62,000 nucleotides of DNA from Branchiostoma floridae (Eukaryota; Chordata; Leptocardii; Amphioxiformes; Branchiostomatidae), in NCBI RefSeq assembly GCF_000003815.2, contig NC_049993.1, positions 3,480,328 through 3,542,327 on the forward strand, given 5' to 3'. Made by a program: the position numbers and the translations under genes. A model generated the notes under the pieces. The model saw only the letters and a program-made list of their open reading frames with translations, did not search any database and was not told where the DNA came from. Shown piece after piece: positions 1 to 10,439 of this stretch; position 1 is the first letter of the stretch; the number at the start of each line of letters is the position of its first letter.

Positions 1-1
1 T

Positions 2-3000
2 GTGGGAATGAAGGAAAGTAACTTTATGCCATCTGACGGTAACGAGACCTTCAGCATTGAGCCGTATGCTACTGGATATCAAGGTGATGATAATGGTTAC
101 AATAACAAGCCAACAAAACTAGATACTGTCGCTGACAACGAGCCAGCTCCCCAGCCCTGCCCTAACGATGCCGACATCCAACCGTACGCTGTTGCTTACA
201 CGTGTGGGGATGATGTGGCGTTTATAACTTCAAGTTCAAGAGAAACAAAAACAGGTGGATCCTTTCAGAGATCAGAAGCGGCGGTAACCAGCAGCAATGA
301 TATTCACCCCTACACAGCAGAGCGTGACGCGTCCGAGCATGACACTGTAACTCCAACCTTAACCGAATTTGACCGTGAAATACATGAAAAAGGACGCCAC
401 AACCCTTCATACGGTTCCAACACCTTGTACCCCGATTCGTTAACGACGTCTCTGTACAACCCAAACGCTCATGCCAAGTCCAATCCGATTTACCCAAAAA
501 GCACTGCGAATACATTTTCGATCCAACCGCATAATGACGGGAACTCCAATCTGATTGACGAATCAAACGCTCATCCTGAGCCCGTTAGCCCAGCTGTCAG
601 TCATAATAACCCTTACATTCAGCCATATGCTGTTAGACACCAGGGAGAAGATGAAGATGATGGTGACAATAACAAACACACCAAACGTGATGACAACCTC
701 TGCATCCAGCCATATGCTGTTGGATACCAGGGAGAAGATAATGATGATGATGATGATGACAATAACAAACACACCAAACGTAATGACAAACCCTGCATCC
801 AGCCATATGCTGTTAGATACCAGGGAGAAGATGATGATGACAATAACAAACACACAAATCGTGATGAAGACCCCTGCATCCAGCCATATGCTGTTAGATA
901 CCAGGGAAAAGATGACGATGACAATAACAAACACACGAAAGGTGATGACAACCCCTGCATCCAGCCATATGCTGTTAGATGCCAGGAAGAAGACGGTGAT
1001 GATGATGACAATAACAAACACACCAAACGCGATGACAACCCCTGCATCCAGCCGTATGCTGTAAGTGACAATAACTGTCTCCATCATCTCCAAAATCCTC
1101 TGAACAGTCTTCATCCAAATCCTTTGTACGCGCAGAACGCCCCCCTCCCCAATCCGATGTACGTGCCAAACCTTCACCCACAAACGCGTTGCGGTAAGAT
1201 ATTCTGTCAATTCCTATTGAGTATTTTTGCCAAGGGCAAACTCTCTTTGGCGGCGTAGTCTGATTTTTAAAGTGTCTATCTAGACATTTTTAAACATTTT
1301 GGTACGGCGCAAACTGTTACCATAGCAACAAGACTTTCTCTGGTGACCTTTGACCTGTCTAGACAGGAAATGATAACATGAAAACTACACTTATGCAAGA
1401 CTGTGCTGGGCACTCCAAACATGTCTAGAAAAACTATTTTTCTTACCCAATAAAATAGCCAGAACCCTTACCTGTAATTTCAAGTTCCAAACTGCACTTA
1501 TTTTACAAGCCATGTTGAATGGCATAAAAATCCACCCACCGCAAATGCTTCTAATTGTGACCTTTTACCTGTATATGAATTTAATTTTTGTTGCATTTCA
1601 TATGATTTTGTTAGTATGTGGTTAACATTACATTGCTTTCCTTATTCTTGTGCTTTTTTTGTCTGTCTTTGTTTCAATGCACTGCCTTTTGATTTTTCTA
1701 CGCATTAACGCAAGATTTTAGCTGGAATGTGTGTCGTCATGTCTTGTAAATGTTGCAATAAAAAGTACTTTCGATTACGTTCATTATTTATTTTAGTTAT
1801 TAATTTTATATGCTCTCCATCAATTGCTCGATTTTGTTCCGGAGTAAAATTCTCAACCTTGAGAATGGGATTTTGACCTCATGATTTAACATTCAAAAAT
1901 TTTTCAGGATGCAGATATCTTTGCTTAACAAGTATCGTCCTGTTGGCAGTGATCGTCAGTGGAACTACCTTTGGAATCTTATTAAGTTCACAGCATATTA
2001 AAACGGTAAGATTTTACCCGAAATGATAGCAGTACTTTTCTGGAATATGTCAATACTGTAATCTAGATAAAATAGAAGATGAACATCATTTTGTAGTAGG
2101 ATGTAATTCATACGACAAAGAGAGTGTTGGACTTCATAGACTTGTGGAATTTATGTTTCCCTACTTCATACACCTATAGTTATGTAATACATACAAATTC
2201 ATATCTGTAATGAATTAAGATAATTGTTTGAATGTAAAACATATCTGATCTTACATTATCACCATCACAAAGAAAAGAGAACTAGTTTAATATCATTCTT
2301 GTCTTAGCCTGACATTTGCTATGTATATTATGTGTATGTAAACTATTCTTTTAATGTCCTGTACTCAAACTGGTAGGTATAATATGTACAATAAAGGCCT
2401 TCACTCTTCCATCATTCTATTGAGGTTTCTGTGCCTCTAAGAAAACTGGTGTGGTCAATACCATAACATTCTACAACAATTTCAATAACAAGCTTCAATA
2501 ACAAACTAACAGCATCAAATTGGTCTTATCTTATAGCAAACATTTGCCAATAACTCGCTTTGGACAACAGAAACAACACAGCCGTCAACTGTCAACAGCT
2601 CACAAGGTAACTTCATTTGATAGTTTGTGAAGAGGGTGGGGAATAGTGTTTTCATTTAACCGTATCGACACTGATTTGTGTTGCATTAATTGGTTCGACT
2701 GGGTCATTGTTGTTNNNNNNNNNNNNNNNNNNNNNNNNNNNNNNNNNNNNNNNNNNNNNNNNNNNNNNNNNNNNNNNNNNNNNNNNNNNNNNNNNNNNNN
2801 NNNNNNNNNNNNNNGGTTGGTTTGTTTGTTGGCTGGTTGGTTGGGTTGGTTAGATGGTTGCTTGGTTGGATGGATGGTTGGTTGGTTGGTTTGTTGGTTG
2901 GTTTGTTGGATGGTTGGTTGGTTGGTTGGTTGGATGGTTGGTTGGTTGGTTGGTTGGTTGGTTGGTTGGTTGGTTGGTTGGTTGGTTGGTTGGTTGGTTG

Positions 3001-4125
3001 GTTGGTCGGTTGGTTGGTTGGTCGGTTGGTTGGTTGGATGATTATTTGGTTGGTTGGATCATTGGTTGGTTGATTAGTTGGTTGGTTGGTCGGTCGGTTG
3101 GTTGGTTGTTTGGTTGATTGATAAGTTGGCTTGTTGGTTGGCTGGTTGGTTGGTTGGTTGAAAACCAGCTTTTCACTGCAATGTCGTACATGTGGATACT
3201 ATAACCTTTCAGGCCTTGGACATACACACAGCCCAAGCGTGTAAATATAGAATCTTGAACATTGTCATCGCTATCACTTAATGCAGACGCCCACCACGGA
3301 ATCGCCACGCCAGAGAAAATACATTTCGGCAGCGTGTATGGAAGCGACCCGGGACAGTTTCGTACTAGCTTTGGAGTGGCCGTGTCTGCTGACAACGAGA
3401 TATTTGTAACTGATTGTTTCAACGAACGGGTGCAAGTCTTCAGCATGGGCGGGGTCTTCCTCCGACTCTTCCCGACGGTAGTTCCCGGTGACGATGGAAA
3501 AGCAACGATGGACCCTTTGGATGTTGCTATTGACAGGGACGGTCATTTGTGGGTCACGGAAGCACAATTTAACTTTACTGCACGTGTACGTATAGTACAT
3601 TACGACCGGAACGGTGTAGCACTGACCACGTTCAAAGTGAAACACGCGCCGGCGTGGATCGCCTTTGATACCTTCAATAACAAAGTTATAGTGTCAATAC
3701 CTGGTGAGGTTGTAATGTTCTACTCAAATGGCTCTTTCTACAATAGTTTTCAAATTGAAACAGCCGCTGACCAGTATTCACATCTTACCACAGACAACGG
3801 AGGAAATATCTTCATTTCAAGTCATGTAGGATTTATCCAAGTGTACAATCACTCCGGACATTTTTTATTCAAATTCGGAGGTTTGGGAAGAGCCAAAGGT
3901 CAACTATACGACCCAGAAGGTATGTGTTTTGACAGCTCGGGTTCTTTATTTGTAGCCAACTATGATAACCATCGGGTAGACATGTTCACAAGGTTTGGGA
4001 AATTTGTGCGCACGGTCGTCAACGTAACATTACCATTTGGTCTTGCTATTGGACCAAAGGGAGATTTGGTCATACTCAATGCAGGAGGGGTAACTGTCAT
4101 TCCACACCAGCTTATATACCGCTAA
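2..4125 (+). CDS. Type II membrane protein: IQPYAV-repeat tail, TM, extracellular NHL propeller (4 exons)
   Basis: Model exons are 2(or 8)-1193, 1908-2005, 2537-2606 and 3287-4125, with phases 1, 0 and 1 at the joins; counted from the ATG at 8 they give 730 residues. Exon 1 is an acidic, Asn/Asp-rich cytoplasmic part with about ten IQPYAV-like motifs and ends with PNPLYAQN and PNPMYVPN tyrosine motifs. Exon 2 encodes one hydrophobic span ([15 protein letters not shown]...). There is no signal peptide, so type II topology is inferred. Exon 3 is a Ser/Thr/Asn stalk with N-glycosylation sequons. Exon 4 holds about six NHL-type blades (for example [20 protein letters not shown] and [20 protein letters not shown]), enough for a six-bladed propeller. 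NHL domains are best known from cytoplasmic TRIM proteins; here the domain is predicted outside the cell. The 5' end is open at the window edge, so the true start may lie upstream. Function unknown; a recognition or adhesion receptor is plausible. Confidence 0.78.
603..1070 (+). repeat. In-frame tandem repeat coding IQPYAV units
   Basis: About six units of roughly 80-100 bp each encode a stretch like [20 protein letters not shown] followed by an Asp/Glu run. Unit length varies through GAT/GAC codon expansion (for example the gatgatgatgatgatgac run near 741-763). The tyrosine of each unit sits in a constant PYAV context. Strong DNA identity between units suggests recent unequal exchange or gene conversion. 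Confidence 0.85.
1908..2005 (+). CDS. Transmembrane exon of the NHL receptor
   Basis: The acceptor tttttcag is followed by 98 nt that complete the split Gly codon from exon 1 and encode [20 protein letters not shown] then [13 protein letters not shown], before a gtaagat donor. The hydrophobic run is long enough for a single membrane span. The same 1-to-0 phase pattern is seen for the TM exon of the FReD receptor at 41347-41498, which supports both models. Confidence 0.75.
2715..2814. other. Assembly gap (100 N)
   Basis: One hundred Ns, a conventional gap size, directly before a GGTT tetranucleotide tract. The gap lies in intron 3 of the NHL receptor gene; an additional exon could be hidden only if the true gap is larger than drawn. 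Confidence 0.98.
2815..3162. repeat. (GGTT)n microsatellite
   Basis: About 350 bp of nearly pure GGTT/TTGG tetranucleotide with scattered GGTC and GATT variants. The long Trp/Leu/Val/Gly reading frames across it are products of the repeat, not genes. It ends about 125 bp before the NHL exon acceptor. Confidence 0.95.
3287..4125 (+). CDS. NHL beta-propeller exon
   Basis: Terminal exon after the acceptor ttaatgcag. It codes about 279 residues that begin [11 protein letters not shown] and end in the stop after [11 protein letters not shown]-type repeats start near [54 protein letters not shown] and [11 protein letters not shown]. The fourth and fifth blades are weaker in the N-H-L signature than the first. 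Confidence 0.8.
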
Positions 4126-6750
4126 TCAGCATTGTTTGATTTGATTGTGTTTTTTTAGAAAGTGCTATGTATAAGACACTTTTGACAATAAGCATTGAAG
4201 ATTATACAAGCACTATGTTTTATGCATGAATGTCCGTTCAAGATAAGGACCAAAAATACCGTTCTTTTTATAAGAGATTGTTGTAGTATTTCATATAAAT
4301 GATGTCAAAATTTAAATAATCTACGTCTGATACTATTCACCTTTATCTAAATAAGATGTGTTACTAATATGTATATGCCAACATTTATCACTACGCAGTT
4401 TTATCATTTATCACGAACAAGTTTCATATGCACTGAGTATGAAGTTGAATCATATTTGAAATGTAATTTTTTCTCATTTACTATGCCAATCGATAATTTA
4501 CATACAATACTTTCGGTCATCATGAAAGATGCTGGAGGGCCCAAACACAAAAACTAACAAAAACGTTAGCTTTCTTGATGAATGCAATAACGATATTACT
4601 TAAGAAAGCGTATGTTAGAGACTCCAAGAGCATAGCACAATAATATGTCTAAACTCCAACAACTGACGAGTAAAAAAAAAAAATTGGATAACTTCTTGCG
4701 GGTTGACCACGCGAGTCGTCTAGGAACATGGTCTTAAACTGAGTCGGCTTCTTTTCTCAATGTGTACAAATCATACTTATCAAACTTTTTAAAATCTAGT
4801 TCCATGTCTTGTCTATTTGTTATCATATTATATATCAGACAGAAGTTTTTTGCTTGTTTGATTGTTTGTTTTATGAATTTAGGATTAAACTAGAGTTCCG
4901 CGACCTCATACCTTCGCCAAATAGTTTGAATCTTTTCGAGTGAAGTATTTATATTTTCCCATTTGAGTATACAAATAAGGTCCTGATTTGCATAATTTGT
5001 CACAGATGATCATTTTCTCTATCCAAGAGGAACAAGTCCAAAATATGAAAGCCTTTTTGTAGCAGAGAAGGCCATTTTAGTGTTTCCTGATTAATTATGT
5101 AAACATGAAACTACTTAGTAGTTGAAACCAACACCGTTAGAATTTCCCGGGCGTGCGCACAAATGATGAGCCATGGCGGGCTGGCCTAAAACGTTAGCCT
5201 CAAACCAAGGTCAGGCGCGGCTACAAACTAGAGCATACGACTAGATTTCATGCTACACGGACCTGTTCCAAAGTTGATTTAAATCCGAGTTGTCAACATT
5301 ACTGTTCGGTTACTAGGGCTAGCCCTTGGTGATACCCAGTAGTATTCGGCTAGTTAAGTAACCCCGACTGCATGCTTTAATACAGCCTATCAAATCAAAC
5401 CAACAGACTTTATACGTTATAATCTTGACGAACATATGAAGTCACACCCTGTAGTGTTCACGCACAAAGCACAGGGCTATCGGCAAAGGCCTACACTGAC
5501 GATCAACTGAAGAGCGTTTGAAACTGGAACAAAAAGCTGCTGCGCTGCCTACTCTACTCTGCGCAGACAATCTACATCTTGACCCCCCCCCCTTCATTTG
5601 AGTAAGCACATTTTTGCTTCCCCGCAGATTGGAAGCATCTCATCAGTAAATTAGACCCTGTAATCTTATGCAGCCTCCAGCCGCTTTCAACACGACCCCT
5701 CGCGGTTTCTGTAAGTCGAAAAGACATTGACGATCACAGCTTCACTAGCCTGGAAGGAGGCTACTTCCAGAGCCTACGTGCAGAGCAGCGCGTTGGCGCC
5801 AAGGAAATTTTACACAGACCTCCGTCAGATAGACGCTGGAAGACCCGGCCCTGAGGCACTGCCTGGTACACTTAGGTTAGGGCGTCAACTCTGGGAGCGG
5901 GACATGTTGCTCCCATGACCTTCCTTAGACTCTTCTTGGTCCCGATTTTAAACGATGTTTGCACGCATGTCATGCCGTACGGATAGCGGAATGGTGTAAT
6001 CAAAACCGGTGTAAACAACACTTCTTATATTCAAGGTCACGAACACAAACGTCAGTAGCTTCGTTAAAATATTACAGGTCCCAAAAGAAGTAATAGCATG
6101 GATATAGAAAACTGTTTATATTGGTAAAAAAATATCTTATTCAGCTAATTCAAGGTAGTTTTTGAAAAAAAATCCCAGACAGCAGTGTTTACCGGCAACG
6201 GCCGCGGATGTGCCCAAATAGAACACGGGTTCGGTTCGAATTGCGTTAGATCGAACATCATGGAACAAGGTTCGAATTCGGCTAGAATGGGAGGTTTTGA
6301 GCCCGTATTTGACCACCGTGCTGTGAGTCAAAGTTAGCGCGAGCACGCACTTTTAGCACCAACCACCCATCCGCCCCTTTACCCCAATCTGGATAAGGTT
6401 GAGAACTTACCTTATCTTTTGAAAAATTCAGCAGTCCCTCCCAGTACTAGTGTGAGTGGAGCTTTTATTGTCTACAACCTAAACGGTAATATATAGTGTG
6501 GGCCACAGGCATTCCGAGTTTTCGATTGGGTACGTCATTCTTTTTTCTACATTTGCTTTATATATATCTTAAGATATCTATTTAAAGTTATTTTTCTACT
6601 TGAATGTATTCCTGTTTAAACCCAAAGAAGTTATTAGATATAGTTTAAACCTGACATCAGGAGGTCAATTTACTTATGACAACAAAGTTCTTGACTTGAA
6701 GCAGACAGTTAAATTCAATCATTTTATTGTCTTAGACAATCTTGGGTATA
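4126..6750. other. Intergenic stretch without a supported gene
   Basis: AT-rich sequence after the NHL gene. A C-run occurs at about 5583-5593. A stretch near 6225-6410 (ttcggttcgaattgcgtta and ccaatctggataaggtt) resembles pieces at 29590-29660 and the ends of the element at 15220-16096, so it is probably old transposon debris. No RNA gene and no ORF with recognisable protein features was seen. Confidence 0.6.
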
Positions 6751-7783
6751 TAACGGGGGCCGCCCTAAGATGCCCCCTGCCCTAATATGCCCGGATTTTT
6801 TGCTGATCTTATTATGCATTAGTACGCCGTGTTTGTTGCCACTTACTATGATGATTAGAAATGTAAATAAACCAAGTCCAAACAAACAGCTTTTTTTCTA
6901 TTAATTTTTTTCACACATATTCACTTCCCTTTTTTTTTGAAGACAGAATTTTCAAAATAATGTTGGTAGTGCCGAATCACTGTGGTCACCTGTGACTAGG
7001 TATTGGTGGCTCGTGTCCATGAATAAACAACCAGTAAAAAACAGCCACACAACTGCCATACACATAAGAAATAAAGCTTCAAAAAACGTTCACACTACAA
7101 ATATTGGTCTTCAAATGTTTGTTGAGTAGAAGACCGGTCATAGAAATAACAACATAAACATCACCGCCGTTGTTTTCCCCGGGGAGTGTGGCCCCGCAGG
7201 TGGCAGACATGCGAACGCCTAAAAGATTCGTACCGTCTACAAAAATGAAACTTCACAGAGTGATGTCGAATATGTTTCCCAATACGTAAACAGATTTTTT
7301 TTGTTGTGATTTTGGCGTTGTCGTAATGATTTTTTTTGTCGGGCCGCCGCATTCAGTGCATTTCGCCCATTTCCCATGAAAACACGAACTGGATTGTGAA
7401 AGATTTAGCCCTCCTCTCGGGAGACAAGAAGCACACACAATCACAATTCTATTGTCAAAAGAAAGCTTATATATTTGTCTAAATTGGTCACCAGCTTCCG
7501 AAGAGAGCAAATTCCAAAAGCGAGGCAAGTTAGGGCGCACTGTTTAACGCAGCTCAAAATCGGAATTTATATCCACGATAACGTCTTTGGTGTTTGCCAG
7601 TTGTAACGCGGAGGGTGAAGGGTTCATGAACAGTATGGATGCCTTCCTTATGCAAGTATGGTCTCTAGATGAATGTGTTAAAAATTCATTGATCAAAACT
7701 TGACCACTCTTTGGCAACTAGTGATGGGGCGCCGTGAGTTCGATCGCATAAAGGCAGGGGGCATCTTAGGGCGGCCCCCGTTA
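6751..7783. mobile_element. Non-autonomous DNA transposon with about 30-bp TIRs, copy 1
   Basis: The left end taacgggggccgccctaaga and the right end, its reverse complement, form near-perfect inverted repeats that extend through the following GCCCCCTGCC. The interior of about 970 bp has no credible ORF. A second, diverged copy lies at 37484-38566. Flanks tatata and tatgta hint at a short target duplication but do not settle its length. Superfamily not assigned. Confidence 0.8.
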
Positions 7784-8950
7784 TGTATGTTACATTGAAG
7801 AAAATCATAACGTTATGCCTGGTGTATAATTGCATCTTAAGCTAACTTTAAGTTAGTTTTATTACTGCTGTTGATCAGAATCCTTACTTAAATGTTACAA
7901 TAGATAGATTTAACAATACTCCTATTTTACAGAATCAACATTTAAAGAAATAGTGCAGTAATTGTTGTTTATGTTTACTCATCACTTGATGCCACAAAAT
8001 TGTATTAGTATGATGTCATATCAAGTTTTAAAAGCAACAGCAGTTCCTTTACTGTTTAAGTTGAGAATTTCTACATTACATCAACCCAAGTACATAACAT
8101 GAGAAATAAAACTCGCATAATATTGACTCATTTGATTGGAATCATCTACGAATATATCTGTCAGGTATTCTTATATAAACTTTTATATAGTTATACACAT
8201 ACATAAGACATTGCACAGCAAAGTCATGAATGTACAGGAAAACGTTGTCGAAGTCGTTGCAGGGAAATTCCCTCGCGACAAAAATTATTCTTAATGAAAC
8301 AAAGAAAAATTCACATAAAATAATTGTCACACCAAGTTTTAAGCAGGTCTGTGGTGTTCTTTAGAAAAACCAACCACAGTCACTGCTTACGTCATAGGTT
8401 CATTGGTCACGTGTCTGGGATAATCTGGTCTATTACCATGAAGAAGGCTTCGTGTTCGAAAACTGTCTCATTCACCATTCTTTTATTCTCATCATACAAC
8501 TGGGTAAAATCCGTCTAACCAAACTAATAAGAGTTCATATCATTGTAAGTATGAGCTGTTACTGCTCTACTTTACCATATGCTAATGGTAAGGCCTATCC
8601 GTTTTTATTAGACACTAAAACACGTAAAATGGTGAAACAAGACCTTGTATTCAACATTTAACATTCGTTCATTATGTATTTAACATAGTTGTTAACAAAT
8701 ATTCTTTATTTTAGAACCCATTTCCACTCCCTATCCGGCTGCTAAAAATATTCCTCATTCATCTTGCTCTTGTTACCTCTATGAAATGTCATTGCAGCGC
8801 AACTTCCGGTTCTGCTATATCGTGTTCTTAACAAGCTATGGTCACGATTTTAGGGTGTTAAATAGCTCTTGTGCTCAGGAATAAATGAAAAACGTTTGCC
8901 CCCCCTAGCGACTAATTTAGGGATTGCAGGGGCATTTTTCTCAAAAACTT
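7784..8950. other. No gene; 8500-8800 is a diverged duplicate of the collagen-gene 3' flank
   Basis: Mostly AT-rich. The segment 8500-8745 matches 9190-9455 in order (gtccgtct..., aagagttcatatcatt, aaggcctatcc, then gaaccc/tatttc). The segment 8742-8800 also resembles 9085-9145. This suggests that the 3' end of the neighbouring collagen gene was duplicated and has decayed. Confidence 0.55.
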
Positions 8951-9045
8951 TCTTCCGGAGATTTAAGTAACCCAGGAGAACCGACAGACCAAAGGTGCCA
9001 GGGTGGTCCCGCTATTCCCACTGGGTCAGCTGTGAACATCTGTGC
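8950..9045 (-). pseudogene. Decayed collagen-repeat fragment
   Basis: Read on the - strand this codes a broken Gly-X-Y stretch (PVGIAGPPWHLWSVGSPG), with Trp and His replacing collagen positions. The order of Pro, Gly and Val codons resembles the intact collagen exon at 9433-10439. With the duplicated flank at 8500-8800, it looks like the remnant of a second copy of that exon. Confidence 0.55.
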
Positions 9046-9358
9046 CTTAGATAATATTGTCTATTACCCTGAGGGAGACTTTATCTGCTAAAAATCAGCC
9101 TCATGCGTCTTGCTTTTGTCAAAGAAACATTTCAATTTTTCAGTAAAGTCTATAACTCTACAGCATCATACCACTGTGTGAATGCTTGGGAAGTCCGTCT
9201 TACATTACTATTAAGAGTTCATATCATTTTAAGTTTGTAATTCTATGGGTTCCCTTTACTTTAAAAGGGACTTCTAATGGCCTAGGTATGGCCTATCCAC
9301 CACTACTGTCTGTATTAAACATATGATAAAAAACATTATCCATAGCATAACAGGTCGT

Positions 9359-9417
9359 TATTTGTAAACAACTATTTATTCAAAATAAATTTTATTCAAA
9401 ATAGTTGTTTACAAATA
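9359..9417 (-). terminator. Hairpin carrying polyadenylation signals, collagen-gene 3' end
   Basis: Arms 9359-9377 and 9399-9417 are exact inverted repeats of 19 bp. The 21-nt loop and its edges hold two AATAAA motifs on the - strand. The hairpin lies 16 nt past the collagen stop codon, so it is a likely polyadenylation region shown in a stem-loop. The structure itself is seen; its use for 3' end formation is inferred. Confidence 0.5.
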
Positions 9418-9432
9418 GTCTTATTGAAGAAC

Positions 9433-10439
9433 CTATTTCGACTTCCCATCTTGGCCAATGTGAAATGACGGAGCATTGTGTGGAATCATGACAATTGGTT
9501 TCTTGATTCCCTTTACGTGTACCCAATTGCGTCCTTGTGTCCCAGTCTGTTTAGTCGGGCCTGTGTTTCTCTTTCCTCCTCTTACTGACCCAGGCTTACC
9601 AGTTCTTCCCATGGGGCCAATTGGCCCTCTTAGTCCCTTCTCGCCTTTAGCTCCAGGCGCTCCAGGTGGACCGGCAGACCCAGGGTACCCGGGACGCCCT
9701 GCCATTCCCCGAGGACCAGCTGACCCCTTGGGTCCCCTCTTTCCTGGTACCCCATGGGGCCCAATGGGCCCTACAGGTCCCTTTCGTCCTAGAGATCCAG
9801 GTAGCCCAGGGGGTCCAGGTGGCCCGGTCATTCCCATTTGGCCTTCTGGCCCTTTTAAGCCCTCTTTTCCTGATGCCCCAGGAGGCCCAACAGACCCAGG
9901 CGTACCAACCTTTCCCATAGGACCAATTTGCCCTACAGGTCCCTTTCTTCCTGGAGATCCTGGTGACCCGGGAAGACCGACAGACCCAGTGAGCCCAGGT
10001 GATCCAGCCTTTCCCATGGGGCCAGCTGGCCCTATGGGGCCCTTCATTCCTGGGGCTCCAGGAGGCCCCACAGACCCAGGCCTACCCGCAATCCCCACAG
10101 GGCCAACAGGTCCTATTGGTCCCCTCTTCCCCGTAAGTCCAGCAGGACCCGGTACCCCAACCTTCCCTGTGGGACCGGGCGACCCTGTGGCTCCCTTCTC
10201 TCCAAGGGGTCCGGGTGGCCCTGCAGGTCCAGGCTGACCATCGTTTCCCCCAGGACCAATTGGCCCCCTTAGCCCATCCTTTCCTGGAAGTCCTGGTAGT
10301 CCAGGAGGCCCAGTAGAGCCATTGCCAGCTGGCCCACGGGCCCCCTTCTCCCCAGAAGGTCCAGGTGGACCAGGAGGCCCTGTAAATCCAGACCCCGGAG
10401 GTCCAGTCTTTCCCGGAGTTCCGGGTGGCCCTGGAAGCC
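9433..10439 (-). CDS. Collagen exon, about 95 Gly-X-Y triplets
   Basis: The strongest part of the collagen gene. From [15 protein letters not shown] onward nearly every third residue is Gly, with Pro common at X and Lys/Pro at Y, up to GRTGKPGS. It is followed by a non-collagen tail ending IGQDGKSK and a stop. Short degenerate DNA repeats inside (for example variants of GPIGPMGK and GPPGAPG) show internal duplication. The acceptor caccttccag at 10440 keeps frame with the coiled-coil exon; the ORF also extends upstream to an ATG at 10464, which I regard as intronic read-through. Confidence 0.85.

Noticed and set aside
2646-3117. Trp/Leu/Val/Gly repeat proteins
   Set aside because: Translation of a GGTT microsatellite and of Ns.
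9476-10237. 253-residue Pro-rich ORF on the + strand
   Set aside because: Exact antisense of the Gly-X-Y exon; the period of the collagen repeat keeps the other strand open.
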